Part shown: one piece after another, positions 45,575 to 54,606 of the stretch
Layout: each line of letters begins with the position of its first letter
Numbering within the stretch: the first letter of the stretch is position 1
Source of the DNA: Vagococcus lutrae
GTDB lineage: Bacteria > Bacillota > Bacilli > Lactobacillales > Vagococcaceae
Length of the DNA stretch: 60,939 nucleotides
NCBI RefSeq assembly: GCF_003987555.1
Contig: NZ_NGJW01000013.1
Location: 1-60,939, forward strand
Direction: 5' to 3'
Notes under the pieces: generated by a model
What the model was told of the DNA's origin: nothing
Database searches by the model: none
The model's input: only the letters and a program-made list of their open reading frames with translations
Translations under genes and position numbers: made by a program

Positions 45575-48500
45575 ATGATAAAACAGAAACGATTTTATAT
45601 ATTACTTATAATCTTAGTTTTTTTAATATTAGGCTTGCAAACAGCCGCTTATGCAGAAGAACCGATTTTAGAAGAAACTAGATCGAGTACGTTGGTCACT
45701 TGTGAGGATGATAATAGTGAATCAGAGTCAACGGAAACAACTTCTGTAATAAATTCAACAGAAGGTAGTGCGAGTATTCAGAATCAGACTCAAGAAACAA
45801 TTCGTGAAGAAGATTCAAAGGTTACGGAAATGGTGACAGACACATCATCTTATCCAACAGAATCCACAATTTCTGAATCACCTAATATGCTTTCGCCACC
45901 AACAACGCCTTTTATTCAAAATGAACTTATAAGAGTATTAAAGTTTAACTTTAAAGGAGATGCAAAATATGCTCAGTTAAATAATACTAATAGTGATATT
46001 ATCATGACGCCTAATCAAAAGCATAAAAAAGGAAGTATTTGGAGTATAACGCCTGTAGCAGTTTCCGGTGATATCTCTATTAGTGCAGAACTGAAGTTTG
46101 GAAGTACTGCAATTCCAGCGGATGGAATGACTTTTGCCATTCAAAATCAAGTACCTAGCTTTTTAGGGAGAGATGGCGAGGCATTAGGATTATATGATCA
46201 GTTCACGCAAGGAAGATTATTAAATGGGTTAGCAGTTGAGATGGATACCTATTTAGATAATGGTGCAAAAAGTCCAGGAGCAACAGGTGTCTATGAAAAC
46301 ACGAATGATGAATTAATTGCTTCAGGTGACCGTTCAGGTGGACATATTGCATGGGTAGACGCCAATGGATTTAATTATAAAAATAATGGTGGACACGTCG
46401 TTCATCATGATACGTATCATTTTCCAGCCACTAATAGAATTGCCAATAATCAATGGCATAAATTTAAAGCAACATGGCGTGGAAAAACAAAAAAATTAGA
46501 GTATGAATTTGATGGAATTAAAGGAGTGGCTAATGGCAGTTCGATTCAAGGAGAAATAATGTACTGGGGGTTTACTGCAGCAACCGGAGAATTTTCGTCT
46601 GAGCAAAGAATTCGTAATATTACTCAGACCATTCCAACTCCTGAGCCTGAAAAACCCGCAGAAGGCACAATACAAGTAGAATATCGTGATGAAAATACTA
46701 ACGCAAATATTCGGAAAACTGATAATTATTCGGGAACGATCGGAACAAGTAGAACGATATCTCCACCTGCAATAGCAGGTTACAGCTTTAGCACGAGTGA
46801 TCCTACAAACAGAACGGTTATGTATAGTAATCCTGCTAAAAAAGTAATTCTATACTACAAAAAAAACACGGTACCACCCGAAAATAAGCAAGGCACAATA
46901 CAAGTAGAATATCGTGATGAAAATACTAACGCAAATATTCGGAAAACTGATAATTATTCGGGAACGATCGGAACAAGTAGAACGATATCTCCACCTGCAA
47001 TAGCAGGTTACAGCTTTAGCATGAGTGATCCTACAAACAGAACGGTTATGTATAGTAATCCTACTAAAAAAGTAATTCTATACTACAAAAAAAACACGGT
47101 ACCACCCACAAAGCAGAAAGGAAAAGTTCTGTTACGATATCGAAGTGTTCTAAATGTCAATATTATTCTGTTACCTGATAAATATGTAGAAGGTGAAGTA
47201 GGAATGAGCGAAAAGTTTACCCCACTTCCCATTTCCGGTTATGAACACTATGATACAACACCAGCTAATGGAATAGGAACTTATAAAACAACTGATTATG
47301 AAGTGATTACTTTTAGATACTTACCTTCTCAATCTACACCGGAGCAACAAAAAGGAGAAGTTCGTTTAGAATATCGAGATTATGATAATCAATTACAGCT
47401 AATTAGTAAAAGTCAAATCTATACCGGTAACGTTGGAACGACCCAAACTTTTGCACCAATATCAGTGGAAGGCTATGAGTTTTATTTCTCCAATCCCTCA
47501 CCAGCTTCGGTAACATATAGTGACAGTCAACAAACCATTGTTTTTTATTATAAAAAAAATCCTCCTCTTGTTCAAAAAGGGTGGGTAAAGATAAAATATC
47601 GTGATTGGGATGATAAAACGAAAGTATTAGCACCAGATAAAATAGAAGAAGGAATTGTTGGAATGCAACAACGATTCTATCCAATCGAAATTCCGGATTA
47701 CACTTATTATGGTTCTAATCCTACCAACTCTGAGGCCGTGTTTAAAAATGGGTCATTAGACGAAGTTGTGTTTTATTATACCAAAAATAAGCCAACGATT
47801 AAGCAAGGGAAGATAATACTTGAGTATCGTGATTATTTAACACAAAAAAAAGAATTAGCACCATCTGAGACGAGGTTAGGTGCAGTGGGTAAAACGGAAA
47901 CATTTAATCCTATAGAGATTGAAGGTTACGAATTTTATCAAGCGAACCCACCAACTCAAACAACCACTTATTCTGAACAAGGAAATAAAGTGATTTTCTA
48001 CTATCTTAAAAAAATGGTAGTTAAAGGGAAGATAACTGTTGAATATCGAGATAAGAAAACGGATGAAGAAATAAATCCTAAGGATGATTTTGAGGGTGAT
48101 GTAGGGACAAGTATTGAAATAAATCCTATATATATAAAGGACTATCTTTATTTAGAATCACAACCACCTTTACCAACTGATCATAAAGTGACATTTTCGC
48201 AAGAACAAATAAAAATTGTTTTTTACTATCAAAAAACTGGGAATCCGGTTGAAAAAACAGGAAAAATAACTATTAAACATATCGATATAGAAAACCCAAC
48301 AAAAATATTAGAGACAGAAACAATTGAGTGGCCGATAAATAAAATTTATAAAGGACAAGAAAAAAACTTTTCTGATTATGAATTTATAAAAGCCGAGCCG
48401 CAAAACAAACAAATAGAATTGAAAAATGAGAATGAAGAAAAAGAGTTACTGTTTTACTATCAAATGAAAAAACTGATATTTGTCTCAGCTCCTCATTTAG

Positions 48501-48886
48501 ATTTTGGTAACCATCCTTTATCTAAGGGATACCAAAATTATGAATTAGAATCATTAGATCAGCCATTAGCGGTTCAAGACTTTAGGGAAAATGGTTCAAA
48601 ATGGAAAGTAGAGTTAAAAGTAACGCAAGATTTCACCTCGCGTAATGGTCGATATAAATTACCTAACGCTTTTTATTATAAAGACAATATAATAGATTAC
48701 TCTTTAACAGAAAACGTCTCGCTACTAATTTTTGAACATGAGACGACGAGCAATCAAATCGTCAAGATTTCAGATAATTGGCAAGCTAATCGAGTAGGTC
48801 CTCACTTAAAAATTAGAGGAGAACAAAACGTTTTACCTGTTGCATACGAAGCACAATTGACATGGAGCCTATCATCGGTTCCATAG
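45575..48886 (+). CDS. Surface adhesin: L-type lectin, eight MucBP-like repeats, C-terminal WxL domain
   Basis: The 1103-aa protein has a signal peptide (FYILLIILVFLILGLQTAAYAEE), a Ser/Thr-rich linker (30-110), a legume-lectin-type domain (about 120-355, with GLAVEMDTYLDNG), then eight MucBP-like repeats of about 75 residues, each opening G-x-[IV]-x-[VL]-x-Y-R-D and closing FYYKK-like, and a C-terminal WxL-type region (from about 970) ending LTWSLSSVP. WxL domains bind peptidoglycan non-covalently; lectin plus MucBP suggests binding of host or mucin glycans (inference). It is the first gene of the WxL cluster. Repeats 1 and 2 are almost identical in DNA. Confidence 0.88.
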   Translation: MIKQKRFYILLIILVFLILGLQTAAYAEEPILEETRSSTLVTCEDDNSESESTETTSVINSTEGSASIQNQTQETIREEDSKVTEMVTDTSSYPTESTISESPNMLSPPTTPFIQNELIRVLKFNFKGDAKYAQLNNTNSDIIMTPNQKHKKGSIWSITPVAVSGDISISAELKFGSTAIPADGMTFAIQNQVPSFLGRDGEALGLYDQFTQGRLLNGLAVEMDTYLDNGAKSPGATGVYENTNDELIASGDRSGGHIAWVDANGFNYKNNGGHVVHHDTYHFPATNRIANNQWHKFKATWRGKTKKLEYEFDGIKGVANGSSIQGEIMYWGFTAATGEFSSEQRIRNITQTIPTPEPEKPAEGTIQVEYRDENTNANIRKTDNYSGTIGTSRTISPPAIAGYSFSTSDPTNRTVMYSNPAKKVILYYKKNTVPPENKQGTIQVEYRDENTNANIRKTDNYSGTIGTSRTISPPAIAGYSFSMSDPTNRTVMYSNPTKKVILYYKKNTVPPTKQKGKVLLRYRSVLNVNIILLPDKYVEGEVGMSEKFTPLPISGYEHYDTTPANGIGTYKTTDYEVITFRYLPSQSTPEQQKGEVRLEYRDYDNQLQLISKSQIYTGNVGTTQTFAPISVEGYEFYFSNPSPASVTYSDSQQTIVFYYKKNPPLVQKGWVKIKYRDWDDKTKVLAPDKIEEGIVGMQQRFYPIEIPDYTYYGSNPTNSEAVFKNGSLDEVVFYYTKNKPTIKQGKIILEYRDYLTQKKELAPSETRLGAVGKTETFNPIEIEGYEFYQANPPTQTTTYSEQGNKVIFYYLKKMVVKGKITVEYRDKKTDEEINPKDDFEGDVGTSIEINPIYIKDYLYLESQPPLPTDHKVTFSQEQIKIVFYYQKTGNPVEKTGKITIKHIDIENPTKILETETIEWPINKIYKGQEKNFSDYEFIKAEPQNKQIELKNENEEKELLFYYQMKKLIFVSAPHLDFGNHPLSKGYQNYELESLDQPLAVQDFRENGSKWKVELKVTQDFTSRNGRYKLPNAFYYKDNIIDYSLTENVSLLIFEHETTSNQIVKISDNWQANRVGPHLKIRGEQNVLPVAYEAQLTWSLSSVP
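46664..47107 (+). repeat. Two near-identical 216-bp tandem copies within the MucBP repeats
   Basis: Bases 46664-46879 and 46892-47107 match with two mismatches (T-to-M and A-to-T changes) at a 228-bp period. The other six repeats have diverged strongly, so this is a recent duplication and a likely place for length variation. Confidence 0.95.
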
Positions 48887-48899
48887 AACGCACTATTCT

Positions 48900-48913
48900 C
48901 TATCGAAAGATAG
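48900..48913 (+). other. Short GNRA-loop hairpin between WxL genes
   Basis: CTATC-GAAA-GATAG lies 14 bp after the lectin stop. There is no adjacent T run, so it is more likely a processing or stability element than a terminator. A chance match is possible. Confidence 0.35.
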
Positions 48914-48946
48914 GTTTAGATAAAAAAGATAAATGGAGGAAAACAA

Positions 48947-49723
48947 ATGAAAAAATCACAAAAAATATTAGGAACGGTATTATTGTCAACAATGGTATTA
49001 ACAGCTTTACCAACGCATTCGTTTGCTGCAACAAAAGACTATAATACAACGGGTAAAGTTCAATTTTCAGAACCACAATCACCAGTAGACCCATTAGACC
49101 CAGAAAAACCTGAAAAGGAAAAGCCTGTTGTTCCGGAAAATCCAGGTACACCAACGTCTGGTCCCTTGTCTATTGATTTCGCCTCTAGTCTAGATTTCGG
49201 AAAAATAACTAACGAACAGCCAGCTAATAACGCAACTGTTTTAAAAGGTTTTGCTAAAGGGCAAGTTTTAACAACGGGTATGACAGGTGGTAAAGAAACA
49301 GTAGCAAATTATGTTCAGGTAACAGATCACCGCTCGTTAAATGCAAGTGACCAACCTAAAGGATGGAAACTATCTGTCAAGCAAGTGGGCAATTTCAAAT
49401 ATAGTACCTTAGATGATTTAGGGACTGGGACAAAAATTACGTTTAATAATGCAAAGATAGAAAATGAAAAGAACAATAATAGTGCGATCCCTTCAGTAGT
49501 AAAAAGTAGTTTTGAGATTCAACCAGGAACATCACAAAAAGTAGTTGGTGCAAAAGTAGGAGAAGGATGGGATACATGGACATATCACTTCGGAACTAAG
49601 AGTACAGCAGCGAAATCAATCGAATTAGAAGTGCCTTATTCAGAAGTTAAGACAGCCATTCCTGAAAAAACTTATCAAACAAGTATCGTTTGGACAATTG
49701 ACGATACACCTGAAAATCCATAG
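48947..49723 (+). CDS. WxL-domain cell surface protein
   Basis: The 258-aa protein has a signal peptide (cut near HSFAA), a Pro-rich spacer (about 45-75) and a WxL domain over the rest, with first motif GWKLSV and a C-terminal second motif WTI in place of WTL. Secreted WxL proteins attach to peptidoglycan through this domain. AGGAGG-type site (TGGAGGAAAAC) precedes the ATG. It resembles the C-terminal domain of the 1133-aa protein three genes on. Confidence 0.93.
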   Translation: MKKSQKILGTVLLSTMVLTALPTHSFAATKDYNTTGKVQFSEPQSPVDPLDPEKPEKEKPVVPENPGTPTSGPLSIDFASSLDFGKITNEQPANNATVLKGFAKGQVLTTGMTGGKETVANYVQVTDHRSLNASDQPKGWKLSVKQVGNFKYSTLDDLGTGTKITFNNAKIENEKNNNSAIPSVVKSSFEIQPGTSQKVVGAKVGEGWDTWTYHFGTKSTAAKSIELEVPYSEVKTAIPEKTYQTSIVWTIDDTPENP

Positions 49724-49748
49724 AAATATGTATGCTTGAGAAAATAAT

Positions 49749-49778
49749 AGAGTGGTTAGGGAAATCCCTAACCACTCT
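49749..49778 (+). other. 13-bp hairpin inside the WxL operon
   Basis: A perfect stem (49749-49761 with 49766-49778, loop AAAT) lies between the WxL and DUF916 genes. No T run follows, so it is probably an mRNA stabiliser or processing site that would favour the upstream WxL message, or a leaky terminator. Confidence 0.6.
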
Positions 49779-49811
49779 TCGGTCTGTCAATAATATGAAA
49801 GGAATGATGGT

Positions 49812-50846
49812 GTGAAATTACATCAAAAAATGATTTATATGGTAGTGATTGGATTATTATGGTTGGGAGGAGCTGTCACATCGGTTAGTGCAGAATCGTT
49901 AAGTTTTAATGTGAAGCCGGTTTATCCAGAGAATCAACTAGATAAAGACGTGACATATTTTCATTTGCAAACGACCCCTAATATGGAGCAAACACTCACT
50001 ATTGAGGTGACAAATGTTGGTTCTGAACCGTTAACAATTGAGGGACTACTTTATACCGCCACAACTAACTCTCTAGGAGTTATCGAATACGGTGAATCCT
50101 TAACAGAAATTGATGAAACTGTACCCATGAAACTAACAGATGTGGCTACTTTACCACAAGCAGAAATGACCATTGCCCCTGAAACAACAGAAGCTTTTCC
50201 AATTCATATTCAAATGCCTGAAAAATCATTTGGTGGTATCTTATTAGGTGGAATTACGATTCAAGAAAAAGACGATGAGAAGGATGAGGATAAGTCAAAA
50301 GAAAAAACATCGACGGGAGCCGTCATAAAAAATAAATTTAACTATCGATACGCATTGATGTTAGAGGGAACTGAGCCACACCCAGAACCAGAGGTAAAGT
50401 TAACGAATGTGACAGGTTCCTTAGATCATGAGCGAAATGCGTTTATCAGTGAACTTCAAAATCCCAATGCATTGTTATTACATTCATTATCGGTAAAAAG
50501 TGAAGTGCGAAAAAAAGGTGAAAGCAGTATTTTATATCAAGATGAGATTCAAGATGGACAGTTAGCACCTAATAGTACTTTAAACTTCCCTGTCTTCTTA
50601 AAAGGAGATAAGTTTGAGCCAGGAACGTATAATGTCAAATGCTATGTGTCTGCGGAAGGGCAACAATGGGAGTTAGAACAAGATGTTACCATTAATGAAG
50701 AAACAGCTAAAAAAGTCAACCAGAAATCAGTCGATATACCTGAGAAAGACTATACAATGTGGTATGTTGCTTCAGGTATTGTAGTTGCTATTGTCATAAT
50801 AATTATTGTCTATAAAATGTTACACCACAGAAAAAAGAAAAAGTAG
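49812..50846 (+). CDS. DUF916/DUF3324 WxL-partner membrane protein
   Basis: This 344-aa protein has a signal peptide, a DUF916 (peptidoglycan-binding) region about 30-150, a DUF3324 (host-binding) region about 165-305, a membrane helix about 315-335 and a lysine-rich cytoplasmic tail. These proteins always travel with WxL proteins and are thought to hold them at the wall. The GTG start at 49812 has an AAAGGA site. Confidence 0.93.
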   Translation: MKLHQKMIYMVVIGLLWLGGAVTSVSAESLSFNVKPVYPENQLDKDVTYFHLQTTPNMEQTLTIEVTNVGSEPLTIEGLLYTATTNSLGVIEYGESLTEIDETVPMKLTDVATLPQAEMTIAPETTEAFPIHIQMPEKSFGGILLGGITIQEKDDEKDEDKSKEKTSTGAVIKNKFNYRYALMLEGTEPHPEPEVKLTNVTGSLDHERNAFISELQNPNALLLHSLSVKSEVRKKGESSILYQDEIQDGQLAPNSTLNFPVFLKGDKFEPGTYNVKCYVSAEGQQWELEQDVTINEETAKKVNQKSVDIPEKDYTMWYVASGIVVAIVIIIIVYKMLHHRKKKK

Positions 50847-50879
50847 TAGGAGGGTTTGTGAACTAGGAGGTAGTTCAAA

Positions 50880-53800
50880 ATGAAGATAAAAAAAGCTGTG
50901 TCATTATTAAGAAAGATCGTATTGATAGGATGTTTTCTTCCAGTTTTAAATAGCTATGCTGCAAGTATAGACGTATTTAATATTTCCGCTGTTCAAGAAG
51001 AGATAGTTGCAGGAGATATCGCATTGTTTAATTTGATTTTAACACTTAATCCAGAACAAGAATCGACTACAGATTATGAATTGATAGTTGATTTACCGGA
51101 ATCTAAGGGCCAACTATTGAATACTGATAATGAACTACAGATAGATGGGGTTACACCTACAAAAGAAGGCTATCAACTTATTTACCATTTTAAAAAGGGG
51201 ACGCCTATTGGCTCCTATAAAATAGTTTTAAAGTGGCGTACTGAAAATGGTGCTTATAAAGAAAATGAGAAAATCAATATCAGAGGGACATTAAAAAAAG
51301 AAGCTAGTTTAGTAGCTGAATCGACAGATGAGTTAACAGTGAATAGCTCGTTTAGTATGAATATCTTAACTGCTCTCGAAGAACATCTCAATCCGCGAGA
51401 AACACAAGCAACACCATGGGCTGGTGATGAAATTATCTTGAAAGTCTCGGCAAATGTTCCTTTTAAAAATAAAGGGATGAGTTTTATCAAACCGTCATCT
51501 CCGATAATGATTGAATATACATTAGACGAAAACATCGAGTTTCTACAACCAGAGCCAGGCACTCCTGCTCCTAAGGTTATCGAACACAATAAAACAATTT
51601 GGGAGTTTGCAGCGCCTAGTATCGAAGAGCAAGTGAAAGCAACAGAGAATGTATGGTCACAAGAATTGTACTTTCGAGTAAAGTTTAAAGATAATGCCCC
51701 AGCTTTTAAAAAACTCGTTAGTTCCGTTCAAGGGAAAGCTGAAACCCTGACTAATCAACCAGTAGTCACGGCACCATCACAGTTTACAATTATGCTATCG
51801 ACAGACGGCAGCACCTATCCTGAATATAGTGGGTATGGTATTTTAGGATTGTATAATTGGGGGCCAGAGGATGGAAAAGGTAAAATACATAAAGGAGGAC
51901 GTAGTAAAGATCCGTCGGTATATAGTAATGCTACATTGGGGTTTGGGATGAGACCAACCGTAGGTCACGCCTATACAGAAAATGCGAGCAAATCCTTTCA
52001 ATTTTATAAAGTGCGATTTGACGTTGACCCTCACTTGGACGTAACATCTGTTTTTTTAGGGAAAAATTTCTTCCTGGTTAGTGGTGAAACAGAAATCCTT
52101 CCAGCTTTTTTTAATCCGATTGTCAATTTGGATATTTTGTATGAAGGGGAGACCACGCCCGTGCGAGCATTGACCCATTTAAACCCAAATATTTATTATT
52201 CGGCACTTGAAATGAATATTGATACGAGTAAGACAATTAAGTCGTTGCTATTTGACTTTGAATTTGCACCATCAGGCTTATTTATAACAGATGGTATTTT
52301 ATACTATACGAAAATAAAAGATAGCTATAAGGACTACATTGGAGAAGTTAAGAGTGAGATGACGGTGGAACTTTCTGGAGAGAATAGAGGAGAGGATATT
52401 GTCCACTACACATATAGCAAAAATGGTGCCTACAATCATTTAAAAGGTGCTTATATTGATAATCCATCATGGGCGAATGGAGCAGCATCTAGAAACGCTC
52501 ATATTGTTGAGGAACCACAATTTGATCGAAAAATTCTAATGACAGAGATTGATATTGAAAACCAAAAAGAAAATATTGTATCAGTTCCTAATCAAGAAGT
52601 GAGTGTGAGTTTGAAGAATGATGCCAGTTCTTTTGAGAGTTTTAAAGGACCTTTTACAAGTTACATCCTCTTACCTGAAGGAGTCCATTATGATGACCAA
52701 CAACCGTTTATTGAGAAAGTGACGGATAATTATCAAGGTCTTTCACAAGAAATGCTTAAACTGACGTGGAGCGAGCAAGAAATGCAACCTAATTCGAGCC
52801 GACAAGAAAAATTCCACGTGAATATTATTGAACAAGAAGCTAAAAGTAATCTTTTGTTTGAGCTTTATACTTTTTCAGAAGACGATGAAATAATTGCGCC
52901 TAAGACAAATCAACCTATTATGACAGATACAATCCAGTTAAAGGATGAATCAGATATTAATAGCAATGGAGATACAGATGAAATGGTATTTGTATCTGGC
53001 AAACAATATTCCTTTGTCAAAAGTGGAAAAGTGAAACCGCGTGTAGCTTTCAAGAATTGGAAAGAACCGCTAACGGATGAATTAGCGATTAATTTTAATC
53101 ATCTGAAACAACCTGTTACGCAAGTATATTATTTTGATAATGTGACAGATAGTCATTTTGATCAATTAACATTGATAGGACAAATTCCTAATTTAAACAG
53201 CTATGATTTAGTTAGAAACATAACAATGTCTAATGAATTTTCAACGACCTTGACGGGAGAGATTGTTTTACCGGCAGAATGGCAAGATAAGGTAGATGTT
53301 ACCTATTGTGAAGATGAATATCCTGCTCTTGCTAATTTAATCGATAAACACACGGTCTATCCGTCAGGCATTAGTCAAATAGAAAATCATGCCCATGCTC
53401 AAGCTGGCACATGGAAATCGGCAGATAGTGTCCAAGATTTTAGTAAGGTAACACATTTTAAAATTGAGAAAAAAGAAGAAATCGAAACGATTTCAGGCCG
53501 TGGTATTAAAGTAAGCGTCCCATTAGCGATGCCTTTGTATTTCCCTAAGAAGGATGTGGAGGCATGTTTGACCAGTGGAAACTTTGTAGTTGGTGTTAAT
53601 GATTTATATCCTGCTCGGTCAAATATAGGGAAACTTAAAATAGAACGTCAACTACCAGTACCACCTTTAAATCCCTTAGAGCCGATTATTAATCAGCCGG
53701 TTCAACCTATTGATCCAACTCCGTTACCTTCTGTTGATAAGAGTGAATTAGCAATCAATTATGCCTCTCATTTTGATTTCGGTACGCATGAATCGTCTAA

Positions 53801-54281
53801 AGAAGCTAAAGTTTATAATGCTTTAGGTCAAAAATTGAAGAATAAAGCAGGACTTTTCCCTTATTATGCACAAGTAACTGATGCACGAAGTATGGAAAGT
53901 CATGCAGGCACAGGTTGGAAACTAACTTTAACTCAAAGAGGCTTAATGCGTTTTGGAACAAAAAACAAGCATTACTTATTAGGATCAAAAATTCGATTTA
54001 AAAATGGAGAGATAATACCTGAAAAAGACAATCAATATGACAAACCAAGCGTTGTTGAATCGGCCTTTGAATTTATGCCGTTGACACCAACTCAAGACGT
54101 GACAGTGAAATTAGTGGAGGCCAGTGACGGACAAGGATATGGAACATGGTTATATCGCTTCGGCTCAAATGAGGAAGCGGCTACTAATAGTATTTCTTTA
54201 CACGTTCCTGGTCAAACGAGTGTTTATCCTGGAACGGCTTACCAAACAGACTTTATTTGGACGTTGAGTGATAGTTACTAA
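50880..54281 (+). CDS. 1133-aa surface protein with C-terminal WxL domain
   Basis: It has a signal peptide (ending near LNSYAAS), a long beta-rich unassigned region (about 35-930) that includes a NSNGDTDEM-type segment near 700, then a proline-rich linker (NPLEPIINQPVQPIDPTPLP) and a WxL domain (about 950-1133) with GWKLTL and IWTLSDSY. The linker plus terminal WxL match the 258-aa protein. The large N-terminal part is probably the working adhesin domain; its fold is unknown. AGGAGGT precedes the ATG. Confidence 0.88.
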   Translation: MKIKKAVSLLRKIVLIGCFLPVLNSYAASIDVFNISAVQEEIVAGDIALFNLILTLNPEQESTTDYELIVDLPESKGQLLNTDNELQIDGVTPTKEGYQLIYHFKKGTPIGSYKIVLKWRTENGAYKENEKINIRGTLKKEASLVAESTDELTVNSSFSMNILTALEEHLNPRETQATPWAGDEIILKVSANVPFKNKGMSFIKPSSPIMIEYTLDENIEFLQPEPGTPAPKVIEHNKTIWEFAAPSIEEQVKATENVWSQELYFRVKFKDNAPAFKKLVSSVQGKAETLTNQPVVTAPSQFTIMLSTDGSTYPEYSGYGILGLYNWGPEDGKGKIHKGGRSKDPSVYSNATLGFGMRPTVGHAYTENASKSFQFYKVRFDVDPHLDVTSVFLGKNFFLVSGETEILPAFFNPIVNLDILYEGETTPVRALTHLNPNIYYSALEMNIDTSKTIKSLLFDFEFAPSGLFITDGILYYTKIKDSYKDYIGEVKSEMTVELSGENRGEDIVHYTYSKNGAYNHLKGAYIDNPSWANGAASRNAHIVEEPQFDRKILMTEIDIENQKENIVSVPNQEVSVSLKNDASSFESFKGPFTSYILLPEGVHYDDQQPFIEKVTDNYQGLSQEMLKLTWSEQEMQPNSSRQEKFHVNIIEQEAKSNLLFELYTFSEDDEIIAPKTNQPIMTDTIQLKDESDINSNGDTDEMVFVSGKQYSFVKSGKVKPRVAFKNWKEPLTDELAINFNHLKQPVTQVYYFDNVTDSHFDQLTLIGQIPNLNSYDLVRNITMSNEFSTTLTGEIVLPAEWQDKVDVTYCEDEYPALANLIDKHTVYPSGISQIENHAHAQAGTWKSADSVQDFSKVTHFKIEKKEEIETISGRGIKVSVPLAMPLYFPKKDVEACLTSGNFVVGVNDLYPARSNIGKLKIERQLPVPPLNPLEPIINQPVQPIDPTPLPSVDKSELAINYASHFDFGTHESSKEAKVYNALGQKLKNKAGLFPYYAQVTDARSMESHAGTGWKLTLTQRGLMRFGTKNKHYLLGSKIRFKNGEIIPEKDNQYDKPSVVESAFEFMPLTPTQDVTVKLVEASDGQGYGTWLYRFGSNEEAATNSISLHVPGQTSVYPGTAYQTDFIWTLSDSY

Positions 54282-54302
54282 AATCGTAAGAAAGGAGAGT
54301 GA

Positions 54303-54605
54303 ATGTGGATGAAACGAGGTATGAAAAAAATGATACTTATCATAGTCTTAGTGGTTTTGAATTATGGAGGAGGAGCACTACCTGTTGCGGCAGATAGTTA
54401 CACGACTCATGGAAGTCTTTCATTTTCAAAAACAACATCAAATGGTCCGTTACTTTCTCACGATAAAACTGAAACTAAAACTAAATCTGAATCAGGGCGT
54501 TTACCTCAAACTTCAGAGATAGGTCAGCGGTGGTGGCTACTGGGTGGCAGCTTGATTATCGTAAGTGGAGGTGTGATGTGGTATCGGAGTAAAAAGGAAG
54601 CATAA
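54303..54605 (+). CDS. Small sortase-substrate protein of the WxL cluster
   Basis: The 100-aa protein has a signal peptide, a short exposed part and a C-terminal sorting signal: LPQTSEIG, a hydrophobic helix (WWLLGGSLIIVSGGVMWY) and RSKK. The motif is LPQTS, with Ser where LPxTG has Gly, so sortase cleavage may be altered. Small LPxTG proteins are common partners in WxL clusters. An AAGGAG site precedes the ATG. Confidence 0.88.
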   Translation: MWMKRGMKKMILIIVLVVLNYGGGALPVAADSYTTHGSLSFSKTTSNGPLLSHDKTETKTKSESGRLPQTSEIGQRWWLLGGSLIIVSGGVMWYRSKKEA

Positions 54606-54606
54606 A

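Noticed and set aside
47403-47684. 93-codon antisense frame in the lectin gene
   Set aside because: It runs through repeat-coding DNA and has no ribosome site.
45575-48886. CRISPR-like repeats in the lectin gene
   Set aside because: The repeats are in frame, about 228 bp long and encode MucBP-like domains, with no spacers.
48900-48913. Terminator between the lectin and WxL genes
   Set aside because: The stem is only 5 bp with no following T run.
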